Shown here: piece by piece, positions 1 to 4,424 of the stretch
Position numbering within the stretch: position 1 is the first letter of the stretch
How the letters are laid out: every line of letters begins with the position of its first letter
Assembly: GCA_023390635.1 (NCBI GenBank)
Contig: JAEWCM010000117.1
Location: forward strand, 1 to 5,356
Direction: 5' to 3'
Length of the DNA stretch: 5,356 nucleotides
From: Bacillota bacterium
GTDB taxonomy: Bacteria > Bacillota > Desulfitobacteriia > Desulfitobacteriales > Desulfitobacteriaceae
The notes under the pieces: model-generated
Seen by the model: the letters and a program-made list of their open reading frames with translations, nothing else
Databases searched by the model: none
What the model was told of the DNA's origin: nothing
Position numbers and translations under genes: made by a program

Positions 1-653
1 TCGGGATGGAAAATGGACAGCTGATGTTTTCCGTAACCTGGGAGAAAGGACAACCGGCCCATGACGGCTATGAGGTGGCCTTACAGGGATATTACAATTT
101 ATACAATGCTCTGGCTGCCGGTACGGCTGCTTTTAAGATGGGAATTGATGAACGGACCATCAAGGCAGGATTGGCCACCTTCCAGGCCCAGGCTGGAAGG
201 ATGGAGAGCTTTGCTTTACCGGAAGGAGCGGTTACTCTCACCCTGATCAAGAATCCCACCGGCTTTAATCAGGTGATTCAAACCTTGTTGGCCACGGAGG
301 GAAGGCTGGCCCTGATGATCGTGATCAATGATCAGGCCGCGGACGGCCGGGATATTTCCTGGCTGTGGGATGTGAACTTTGAGAGTCTCGCCGAGGAGAA
401 GCACAGAATCAGGGAGATTGTATGTTCCGGGAGTCGGGCGGAAGAAATGGCCCTGCGCCTTAAATATGCCGGATTATCAGTGGAGCAGCTAATGATTGAG
501 CATGATCTGGGCAAAGGTATGAGATACTTGCAGAAAAAGCGGGATGAGGAGGAGCAAATTTTTGCCCTTCCCACCTATACTGCTCTTTTTCCCCTGCGCG
601 ATGTACTGAAGACCTATGAGCAGGAAGAGAGGAGGTTGAGTCGGAATGCTTAG
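1..653 (+). CDS. murT: Lipid II isoglutaminyl synthase, Mur-ligase-like subunit MurT (C-terminal part, 5' truncated)
   Basis: The reading frame is open from the window edge (first full codon at 3) to TAG at 651-653, giving about 216 residues; full MurT proteins are roughly twice that, so the ATP-binding half lies upstream. Visible are the end of the Mur ligase central domain (GYYNLYNALAAG, then an AGRMESF segment) and the C-terminal DUF1727 domain, with KNPTGFNQV, NDQAADGRDISWLWDVNFE and the terminal LPTYTALFPLRDVL motif. MurT and GatD form the cytoplasmic complex that amidates the alpha-carboxyl of D-Glu in lipid II to D-isoglutamine, using ammonia released by GatD. In characterised complexes a MurT aspartate completes GatD's catalytic triad; the DISWLWD region seen here is, from memory, where it lies. 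The gene overlaps gatD by 8 bases, in the usual murT-gatD order. The ATG at 6 is internal, not the true start. Confidence 0.93.
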   Translation, partial: GMENGQLMFSVTWEKGQPAHDGYEVALQGYYNLYNALAAGTAAFKMGIDERTIKAGLATFQAQAGRMESFALPEGAVTLTLIKNPTGFNQVIQTLLATEGRLALMIVINDQAADGRDISWLWDVNFESLAEEKHRIREIVCSGSRAEEMALRLKYAGLSVEQLMIEHDLGKGMRYLQKKRDEEEQIFALPTYTALFPLRDVLKTYEQEERRLSRNA

Positions 654-1386
654 GTTCGGCCATCTATATCCTGATCTGATGGATCTTTACGGGGACCGGG
701 GCAATATTATTGCTTTGGAAGCCCGCTGCCGCTGGCGGGGAATTGAAACGGCCGTGGAGCGGATTTCCCTCGGTGATCCTTTGAATTTTACAGAACTGGA
801 TATCCTATTTATTGGCGGGGGATCAGACCGGGAGCAGAGCCTGCTGGTTAATGATTTGATGAGGCGGAAAGATGAGTTTCGCCGGGCCATTGATGACGGA
901 CTGGTGGTTGTCACCATCTGCGGAGGTTATCAGCTTCTGGGAGATTATTATCAAATGGCCAATGGAGAAAAGATTCCCGGGCTTGGTTTATTAAACCTGT
1001 GGACTGTTGCCGGGGATAAACGGATGATCGGCAATATGGCCCTTAAACTCAGAGTCGATCAGAAATGGTCTGCTCCCGAATTGCCCACTCTGGTGGGCTT
1101 TGAAAACCATGGCGGGAAGACTTATCTTGGTCCTGAGTTAGAGCCGTTAGGGCAGGTGCTGTCCGGCTTCGGCAATAACGGAGAGGATAGGCAGGAAGGT
1201 GTAAGATACTGCAACGTGGTGGGAACCTATCTGCACGGTCCCCTTCTCCCGAAAAATCCCCACTTGGCCGATTGGCTGCTGAGGATGGCCTTGGCCCGAA
1301 AGGGACAGGAGAAACGCCTGGAACCTTTAGACGATAAATTTGAAAAATTAGCCCACCAAGTCATGCTTGACCGGCTTTTGTCATAA
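646..1386 (+). CDS. gatD: Lipid II isoglutaminyl synthase, glutamine amidotransferase subunit GatD
   Basis: This 246-residue protein has the class I glutamine amidotransferase fold and supplies ammonia to MurT. The nucleophile is Cys92 in VTICGGYQLLG and the catalytic His is 197 in VGTYLHGPLLPKNP; an IGGGSDREQ stretch at about 57-64 follows the strand near the oxyanion region. As in other GatD/CobQ-like proteins, the third catalytic residue is expected from the partner. The N-terminus LRFGHLYPDLMDLYGDRGN is typical for the family, and the length fits the usual 240-250 residues. The ATG at 646 lies inside the end of murT, with GGAGG at 631-635 as ribosome binding site, so translation of the two subunits is probably coupled. 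No clear rho-independent terminator follows; only an AT-rich palindrome is seen at 1417-1434. The gene looks intact and identification is secure. Confidence 0.95.
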   Translation: MLRFGHLYPDLMDLYGDRGNIIALEARCRWRGIETAVERISLGDPLNFTELDILFIGGGSDREQSLLVNDLMRRKDEFRRAIDDGLVVVTICGGYQLLGDYYQMANGEKIPGLGLLNLWTVAGDKRMIGNMALKLRVDQKWSAPELPTLVGFENHGGKTYLGPELEPLGQVLSGFGNNGEDRQEGVRYCNVVGTYLHGPLLPKNPHLADWLLRMALARKGQEKRLEPLDDKFEKLAHQVMLDRLLS

Positions 1387-1404
1387 CTTTTGGCAATATT
1401 TTGT

Positions 1405-1434
1405 TATATCATCGGATATATCATCGATGATATA
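1405..1434. repeat. Perfect 18-bp palindrome with an extra direct half-site (operator-like)
   Basis: Positions 1417-1434 are a perfect palindrome built of TATATCATC and GATGATATA. A third copy of the half-site, TATATCATC plus the following G, sits at 1405-1414, twelve bases upstream, about one DNA turn. Three half-sites on one face suggest a repressor or nucleoid-protein site. No T-run follows, so it is a poor intrinsic terminator. It lies just after gatD and about 200 bases upstream of the mazEF promoter; its regulator and target are unknown. Confidence 0.5.
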
Positions 1435-1475
1435 ATTGATAAGTATATTTGTGCTGTATTTTTCATATAATAAAG

Positions 1476-1503
1476 TTGCACTTTAAATAAAGAAAGATAT
1501 AGA
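1476..1503 (+). promoter_or_regulatory. Weak candidate promoter in the gatD-mazE gap
   Basis: TTGCAC at 1476-1481 and TATAGA at 1498-1503 are separated by 16 bases. The region is very AT-rich, so chance matches are likely. A perfect TATAAT at 1466-1471 is also present but has no acceptable -35 partner. Apart from these, the palindrome at 1405-1434 and the promoter at 1620-1649, positions 1387-1674 hold no gene that I can support. Confidence 0.2.
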
Positions 1504-1619
1504 GTCAAAAATACGACAATGGCTTGTACTATATAAAAGATGGGAATTATTTTCCAACAATTACCATGAAGAATTATCCTTTTTTCGACCTTTTTAGTGA
1601 AGATCACAAGGCAAGTGCG

Positions 1620-1649
1620 TTGACACTTTTCTTCGTTCCCGTCTATAAT
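1620..1649 (+). promoter_or_regulatory. Sigma-A promoter of the mazEF operon
   Basis: A perfect TTGACA (1620-1625) and a perfect TATAAT (1644-1649) are separated by 18 bases. Transcription would start near 1656, giving a leader of about 30 bases before the antitoxin start. A full-consensus promoter that must be held down by autorepression is typical of type II toxin-antitoxin operons. Confidence 0.85.
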
Positions 1650-1658
1650 AAAGTATAG
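1643..1658. promoter_or_regulatory. Possible antitoxin operator overlapping the -10 box
   Basis: CTATA at 1643-1647 and TATAG at 1654-1658 form an inverted repeat with a 6-base spacer that covers the -10 box and the likely start site. Ribbon-helix-helix antitoxins normally autorepress by binding short inverted repeats placed like this. The arms are only 5 bp and AT-rich, so the site is tentative. Confidence 0.35.
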
Positions 1659-1674
1659 TTGCAGCTAAAGACTT

Positions 1675-1681
1675 GGGGGTG
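1675..1681 (+). promoter_or_regulatory. Ribosome binding site that fixes the TTG start of the antitoxin
   Basis: GGGGGTG matches GGAGGTG with one base change that still allows G-U pairing to 16S rRNA. It ends 6 bases before the TTG at 1688. It overlaps or abuts the alternative upstream starts TTG 1673 and GTG 1679, which therefore lack a ribosome binding site of their own. Confidence 0.7.
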
Positions 1682-1687
1682 CTGGGA

Positions 1688-1966
1688 TTGGCAGAGAGCA
1701 AGCGTATTATGATTAGTTTGCCGGAAAGCCTACTCGCCGAAGTAGATGGTATCGTTACTTTGGAGAAGAGAAATCGATCGGAGTTTATTCGCGAAGCTAT
1801 TAACAGCATTCTTTTAGAAAGGCGTAAACAGGGAATCCGCGAACAGATGCGGAGAGGTTATTTAGAAATGGCCCAGCTTAATTTGGCCATTGCCAAAGAA
1901 CTTTATTTAACGGAACAGGAAGTTGTTCATTATTATGAAGAAACAATCATGGAGTGTCGGAGATGA
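1688..1966 (+). CDS. mazE: Type II antitoxin, ribbon-helix-helix, MazE/EndoAI family
   Basis: The protein is 92 residues from the TTG at 1688, almost the length of B. subtilis EndoAI (about 93). The N-terminal half, KRIMISLPESLLAEVDGIV followed by a helix with RNRSEFIREAI, is the ribbon-helix-helix DNA-binding fold: a beta-strand with the ISLP pattern and two helices. The C-terminal half contains MRRGYLEMAQLNLAIAKE, which resembles the toxin-wrapping segment of EndoAI. Its role is to bind and neutralise the downstream MazF and, with it, repress the operon promoter at 1620-1649. The start was chosen from the ribosome binding site at 1675-1681 and from family alignment; an in-frame TTG at 1673 would add five residues with no support. 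The TGA stop overlaps the toxin ATG (ATGA at 1963-1966), giving translational coupling. Confidence 0.92.
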   Translation: MAESKRIMISLPESLLAEVDGIVTLEKRNRSEFIREAINSILLERRKQGIREQMRRGYLEMAQLNLAIAKELYLTEQEVVHYYEETIMECRR

Positions 1967-2313
1967 TCATCAAACGCGGAGAAATATATTATGCTGAGCT
2001 TAACCCTGTCGTAGGGTCTGAGCAGGGGGGAACAAGGCCGGTGCTGGTGATCCAGAATGATATCGGCAATCAGTTCAGCCCAACTACTATTATTGCCGCG
2101 ATTACTTCACAGATTGCCAAAGCCAAGCTCCCTACTCATGTAGAGGTGCGGGCGAAAAGGAGCGGTCTGGAAAGAGATTCGGTCATACTCACAGAGCAAA
2201 TACGCACGATTGACAAGAGCAGACTCAAAGAAAAAGTAGCGGTCCTTGATGATGAAGTGATGATGCGGGTGGATCAGGCAGTAGAAGTCAGCTTAGGTTT
2301 GGCGGACATATAG
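1963..2313 (+). CDS. mazF: Type II toxin, sequence-specific mRNA interferase MazF/EndoA
   Basis: The 116-residue protein has the same length as B. subtilis EndoA (MazF) and is very like it throughout: MIIKRGEIYYAELNPVVGSEQGG, RPVLVIQNDIGN, and KLPTHVEV followed by ERDSVILTEQIRTIDK. It is an endoribonuclease of the PemK/MazF (CcdB-like) fold that cleaves single-stranded mRNA and halts growth when the antitoxin is lost. Catalytic Arg25 and Thr48 of the Bacillus enzyme are both conserved here (TRPV and AAITSQ). Close relatives cut at U-ACAU; the same specificity is likely but not shown. The ATG at 1963 overlaps the antitoxin stop and has GGAG at 1951-1954. An in-frame GTG at 1954 would add three residues and overlap that ribosome binding site, so it is rejected. 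In many Firmicutes this pair lies next to alr; here it sits between gatD and a PuuD-like gene. Confidence 0.96.
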   Translation: MIIKRGEIYYAELNPVVGSEQGGTRPVLVIQNDIGNQFSPTTIIAAITSQIAKAKLPTHVEVRAKRSGLERDSVILTEQIRTIDKSRLKEKVAVLDDEVMMRVDQAVEVSLGLADI

Positions 2314-2352
2314 GGGATCGGATATCCCCGCTAAAAAAATATACAGTCAAGG

Positions 2353-2388
2353 CAGTGTTGGATCATTTTCAACGCTGTTTTTGTTTTT
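2353..2388 (+). terminator. Rho-independent terminator of the mazEF operon
   Basis: CAGTGTTG (2353-2360) pairs with CAACGCTG (2370-2377) over 8 bp with one G-U, leaving a 9-base loop, and is followed at once by TTTTTGTTTTT. An additional small hairpin, GGGGAT/ATCCCC at 2313-2329, begins at the last base of the mazF stop codon but lacks a T-run and is not a terminator alone. Confidence 0.85.
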
Positions 2389-2471
2389 GATAAATCATTT
2401 CCGGATAAGCATGAAAAACCGCTCTCTCCATATAGATTAAGGAAGTAAGACTTCATGAGGAGGAGAGGAAC

Positions 2472-3167
2472 ATGGCTCGGAAACCGGTGATAGGCATTAC
2501 GATGGCCCATTGCACAGAGGAACTGCAGACGTTTCCCAGAGAATTTTATATACGCTGTATTAAAAGAAGCGGAGGAAATCCGTTGTTGGTTCCGCCCGTT
2601 GCTTCCCTCGAAGAGGGAGAAACGGTGCTGGCAGTACTGGATGGACTTTTGCTGAGCGGAGGAGGAGATATCAGTCCTTATCTGCTTGGCGAAAGACCCC
2701 AGCCTGGAATTAGAAACTGTGTGCCGGAGCGGGACCGGGGAGAGTTATTTTTGGCTGAAAAGGCCATGGCGATGGGAATGCCTTTGCTGGGAATTTGCAA
2801 GGGCATACAGGTGATGGCTGCGGCGGTAGGAGGGATGATCGCTCAGGATCTTGATAATTCGGGGCGGTTGGAACATAGTCAGAAGGCGCCCCGGCACTGC
2901 CCCTGGCATGAGGTGGAACTGCGCCCTTCCCGGCTGGCGCAGATCGTGGGATGTGGAAGTCTGGCGGTCAACAGCTTTCATCATCAGGCTGTGTCCCAAC
3001 TCCCTGATGGTTTTGTTCTCAGTGCCTTGGCGCCTGACGGAGTAATTGAAGGAATGGAAAAAGCTTCGGCAGGCTTTTGTATCGGCGTTCAGTGGCATCC
3101 TGAAAGTATGGAGGAAGAAGAGCATAGCCTGCGCCTGTTTGCGGAATTCATTAAGTCGGCCCAATGA
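2472..3167 (+). CDS. Gamma-glutamyl-gamma-aminobutyrate hydrolase family protein (PuuD-like, peptidase C26)
   Basis: This 231-residue protein has the class I glutamine amidotransferase fold acting as a stand-alone gamma-glutamyl hydrolase. Family marks are the N-terminus KPVIGIT, DGLLLSGGGDISPYL at 57-71, the nucleophile elbow LLGICKGIQ with Cys109, NSFHHQAV at 167-174, and GVQWHPES with catalytic His209 and Glu211. PuuD itself hydrolyses gamma-glutamyl-GABA in putrescine breakdown, but this family also cuts other gamma-glutamyl amides and no putrescine genes are visible, so the substrate is open. The ATG at 2472 follows a very strong AGGAGG at 2458-2463; an ATG at 2455 is in another frame. 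It lies between the mazEF terminator and a repeat element, so it is probably a single-gene unit. I see no clear promoter between 2390 and 2457. A 183-codon open frame on the opposite strand is a shadow. Confidence 0.9.
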   Translation: MARKPVIGITMAHCTEELQTFPREFYIRCIKRSGGNPLLVPPVASLEEGETVLAVLDGLLLSGGGDISPYLLGERPQPGIRNCVPERDRGELFLAEKAMAMGMPLLGICKGIQVMAAAVGGMIAQDLDNSGRLEHSQKAPRHCPWHEVELRPSRLAQIVGCGSLAVNSFHHQAVSQLPDGFVLSALAPDGVIEGMEKASAGFCIGVQWHPESMEEEEHSLRLFAEFIKSAQ

Positions 3168-3189
3168 AAGGATAGTATAATCGATCTGG

Positions 3190-3220
3190 GCTAAATAAGG
3201 AGCTGTCACAAAACTCTGAT
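3190..3220 (+). repeat. Left terminal inverted repeat
   Basis: The arm consists of GCTAAATAAG, then GAG, then CTGTCACAAAACTCTGAT. It pairs with 3675-3704. The single core difference is an A here where the complement of the right arm has G. Confidence 0.7.
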
Positions 3221-3263
3221 TTGTCTGCTTGTTTGGGGGTACTTTTGGGAGAGTGCTGGGGCT

Positions 3264-3451
3264 GCCGGAGGCAGGCGCAGGATACTCCGTGAGCACGCTA
3301 ACGCAACTAAAAAACGGGATTCAGGCTAACAAGTCAAAACCCTTGGGTCATTCTGGATGTGAACCTTGACTTGTTTAACGCCTGAACCCCGTTTTTTCTT
3401 TACGTTGCTTCCGCGAATCGCTCACTTGAGTATTTTGCGTCTGCCTCCGGC
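3264..3451. repeat. Long imperfect inverted repeat (hairpin I of the element)
   Basis: The arms 3264-3337 and 3366-3451 are complementary over most of their length with several indels. Perfect blocks are GCCGGAGGCAG (3264-3274) with 3441-3451, and CAAGTCAA (3330-3337) with TTGACTTG (3366-3373). The A-rich block 3309-3326 matches 3380-3397 at 17 of 18 positions. The loop is 3338-3365. The similarity of the arms suggests an old inverted duplication or selection for a folded RNA. Confidence 0.75.
3309..3400. terminator. Bidirectional terminator-like hairpin between two convergent genes
   Basis: The stem AAAAAACGGGATTCAGGC (3309-3326) pairs with 3380-3397 and ends in GTTTTTTCTTT on the plus strand, while the minus strand reads CCCGTTTTTTAG. 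It could therefore stop transcripts coming from the PuuD-like gene and from yjdF. The inner block at 3330-3337/3366-3373 extends the stem. The long, interrupted stem is less typical than a simple terminator. Confidence 0.55.
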
Positions 3452-3490
3452 TAAACAGGATAACTAGGCTCGGCAAAGCAGCATAAGCAG

Positions 3491-3643
3491 GCCCAGTGAT
3501 GGTAGATATAGCGTTAAGCGGAGCAGGAGGCGCGACGGCCATGGATGGGCTAGTGTCGCCGTAGCCACGGAGGGCGTGAGGCGACCGGCCTTTAGCGCCA
3601 TGGAGGGCGCTATGGCCGAGAAGCTAATCTACCATCACTGGGC
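3491..3643. repeat. Closed hairpin domain with three CANGGANG motifs (hairpin II of the element)
   Basis: GCCCAGTGATGGTAGAT at 3491-3507 is perfectly complementary to 3627-3643 (17 bp), with TAGC/GCTA (3509-3512/3623-3626) continuing inward after a bulge. Within it, read on the plus strand, are two sub-hairpins. The first, 3555-3585, has stem GTCGCC/GGCGAC and inner stem GCC/GGC around loop ACGGAG. The second, 3586-3618, has stem CGGCC/GGCCG and inner stem AGCGCC/GGCGCT around loop ATGGAG. A third, weaker motif, CATGGATG, lies at 3540-3547. Regular stems and repeated loops point to a functional RNA if transcribed rightward; no promoter is clear inside the element. The function is unknown. Confidence 0.55.
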
Positions 3644-3674
3644 TGACTTGCATAGTTTGCCGGGCTGACTATCA

Positions 3675-3704
3675 ATCAGAGTTTTGCGACAGGTCTTATT
3701 TTGC
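3675..3704 (-). repeat. Right terminal inverted repeat
   Basis: The arm reads ATCAGAGTTTTGCGACAG (3675-3692), GT, then CTTATTTTGC (3695-3704), and is the inverted partner of 3190-3220. It ends 31 bases beyond the yjdF stop codon, which lies at 3735-3737 and is transcribed toward the element. Confidence 0.7.
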
Positions 3705-3734
3705 AGACTTAGGGACTGGAACTTACATGAAATC

Positions 3735-4148
3735 TCAATGCCCCTTATGCTTTGCTTTGGCTTTTTGCCGTCTAACCATATAGGCTTGTTCCTTTTCCTG
3801 AATACTTTGGATTTTTTGTTCAATCCGGGCAGATGTTTTGCGCTGCTCCAGTTCTGCAGATAAAGCAGCTTGAGCTTTAGTGGATATTCCCCGGGATTGA
3901 ATTTCTTTGGCGACCATTCGGATTAAGCGTTTCGGACTGATTTTTCTTTCAGTCAACGGTTCGGTAACGGTTAAACCAGTTCCTACGTTTTGCAGCAAAC
4001 TGCAGAGCCGGTGATTAACAAAGTCCAGTACTTCCTGATCCGGCGGTTCGGCTCCAAAGATATAACGGCAAGCTCTCAACTCGTTTCCCATCATCTCTTC
4101 GGCGATACCGATCCAAAATTGGCCGTCATGTAACAGTGTCAGTTTCAT
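3735..4148 (-). CDS. yjdF: YjdF family protein (DUF2992)
   Basis: The 137-residue protein closely resembles B. subtilis YjdF. Conserved blocks are the N-terminus MKLTLLHDGQFWIGIAEE, LRACRYIFGAEPPDQEVLDFVNH at 25-46, and ISPKRLIRMVAKEIQSRGISTKAQ at 70-93. From about 95 on it is a charged, probably coiled helix rich in Gln, Glu, Lys and Arg, ending in the basic RRQKAKAKHKGH. There is no signal peptide or membrane segment, so it is cytoplasmic. The molecular function is not known; the family's genes are often controlled by the yjdF riboswitch, which senses azaaromatic compounds, so a role in handling such molecules is inferred. The start at 4148 was chosen from family alignment and the GAGGGGG ribosome binding site at 4155-4161. 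An in-frame upstream ATG at 4253 would read through the leader RNA and add 35 unrelated residues. It diverges from the MATE gene. Confidence 0.93.
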   Translation of the reverse strand: MKLTLLHDGQFWIGIAEEMMGNELRACRYIFGAEPPDQEVLDFVNHRLCSLLQNVGTGLTVTEPLTERKISPKRLIRMVAKEIQSRGISTKAQAALSAELEQRKTSARIEQKIQSIQEKEQAYMVRRQKAKAKHKGH

Positions 4149-4154
4149 TTGACT

Positions 4155-4200
4155 CCCCCTCTTTTGGAAATGAGAACAAATGCCGGACATCCCGAGGGGG
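4155..4200 (-). promoter_or_regulatory. Ribosome binding site of yjdF and its complementary anti-SD segment
   Basis: On the minus strand the ribosome binding site GAGGGGG (4155-4161) is perfectly complementary to CCCCCTC (4194-4200) upstream, within the folded leader. Pairing of the two 7-mers would hide the ribosome binding site. The paired segments flank the 3' strand of the closing stem of the leader (4175-4183), so this helix and the aptamer fold probably compete. This suggests control of translation initiation rather than of transcription termination. Confidence 0.6.
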
Positions 4201-4277
4201 AAGGTTACGACATCAATGGAGCATAATATGCATTGATGCATCCGGACTACCAACCGGACCGTGTTTTTGCATTTGTT
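4175..4277 (-). promoter_or_regulatory. Probable yjdF-type riboswitch (azaaromatic-sensing RNA motif)
   Basis: This leader of yjdF folds into a closed unit. Read on the minus strand, AACAAATGC (4269-4277) pairs perfectly with GCATTTGTT (4175-4183), a 9-bp closing stem. Inside, CATCAATG (4231-4238) pairs with CATTGATG (4211-4218) over 8 bp around a 12-base loop, and TCCGG (4254-4258) can pair with CCGGA (4241-4245). The size of about 100 bases, the position just upstream of yjdF and the start site just before the closing stem fit the yjdF RNA family. I could not recall the family consensus base by base, so assignment rests on context and fold. A CCCCCTC segment in its 3' half can mask the ribosome binding site. 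Confidence 0.75.
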
Positions 4278-4289
4278 ATTTACAAGTTT

Positions 4290-4318
4290 ATCATATCCGG
4301 ACTTACCTTAGTTAGCAA
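4290..4318 (-). promoter_or_regulatory. yjdF: Promoter of yjdF and its leader RNA
   Basis: On the minus strand TTGCTA (4313-4318) and TATGAT (4290-4295) are separated by exactly 17 bases. Transcription would start near 4283, a few bases before the 9-bp closing stem of the leader, leaving about 135 bases of 5' UTR. That agreement supports both calls. Confidence 0.75.
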
Positions 4319-4324
4319 TGAATC

Positions 4325-4334
4325 TTGTATACAA
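4325..4334. promoter_or_regulatory. 10-bp palindrome TTGTATACAA between divergent genes
   Basis: TTGTATACAA is a perfect palindrome in the yjdF-MATE gap. It sits 7 bases upstream of the yjdF -35 box and upstream of any promoter for the MATE gene, a position from which one regulator could affect both. It is short and AT-rich, so chance is possible. Confidence 0.3.
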
Positions 4335-4347
4335 AAAATCCTTTTAT

Positions 4348-4375
4348 TTGGAATCAATTTTTGATAAACTAATCT
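4348..4375 (+). promoter_or_regulatory. Weak candidate promoter for the MATE gene
   Basis: TTGGAA (4348-4353) and TAATCT (4370-4375) are 16 bases apart. TTGATA at 4361-4366 is an alternative -35 without a good -10. A promoter must lie in this gap because the upstream gene points away, but none stands out. Confidence 0.25.
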
Positions 4376-4424
4376 AATAGCGGTTTAAGCGCTTTATTTT
4401 CATGGGCGGGGGAGGATATGTATA

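Larger units (their letters stand above)
3190..3704. mobile_element. MITE-like structured element with terminal inverted repeats and two nested long hairpins
   Basis: The gap between the convergent PuuD-like gene and yjdF is filled by about 515 bases bounded by inverted repeats. The core arms are 18 bases at 3203-3220 and 3675-3692, matching at 17 of 18 positions. They extend outward, after a small gap of 3 versus 2 bases, to GCTAAATAAG (3190-3199) and CTTATTTTGC (3695-3704), which are complementary at 9 of 10. Inside are two separate imperfect hairpins, 3264-3451 and 3491-3643. There is no transposase and no convincing coding sequence. Ends of the CTGTCRCAAAACTCTGAT type resemble transposon termini, so a non-autonomous element mobilised by a transposase elsewhere is the simplest reading. 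No target-site duplication is obvious outside either proposed boundary. A degraded IS or a resident structured RNA locus are alternatives. Confidence 0.6.

Noticed and set aside
1404..1607. 67-codon minus-strand frame in the gatD-mazE gap, hydrophobic
   Set aside because: AT-rich DNA gives such hydrophobic frames by chance; I saw no family resemblance, and it runs through the palindrome at 1405-1434.
1566..1658. 30-codon plus-strand frame starting MKNYPFFDLF
   Set aside because: It has no ribosome binding site and runs through the -35 and -10 boxes of the mazEF promoter.
2313..2329. Small GGGGAT/ATCCCC hairpin right after mazF
   Set aside because: It lacks a T-run on either strand in the right place; the hairpin at 2353-2388 is the better terminator.
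3176..3181. Perfect TATAAT just after the PuuD-like gene, pointing into the element
   Set aside because: No -35 box at 16-18 bases; TTAAGT at 19 bases is too weak to call a promoter, though it could give transcription of the element.
2745..3296. 183-codon open frame on the minus strand
   Set aside because: It is antisense to the PuuD-like gene, has no family resemblance, and runs into the repeat element; the plus-strand gene has all catalytic motifs.
3525..3564. AGGAGG followed 10 bases later by ATG and a 7-codon frame (MDGLVSP)
   Set aside because: The GGA and ATG are explained by the repeated CANGGANG hairpins; too short to support as a gene, though a leader-peptide role cannot be excluded.
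3600..3668. 22-codon plus-strand frame in the element (MEGAMAEKLIYHHWADLHSLPG)
   Set aside because: It lies on the hairpin II stem and loop, no family is recognised, and the RNA fold explains the sequence better.
3190..3704. CRISPR array or group II intron in the repeat-rich gap
   Set aside because: There are no regularly spaced direct repeats, and no domain V-like hairpin or reverse transcriptase frame.
4149..4253. 35-residue N-terminal extension of YjdF from the upstream ATG at 4253
   Set aside because: It would translate the folded leader; family alignment and the ribosome binding site place the start at 4148.
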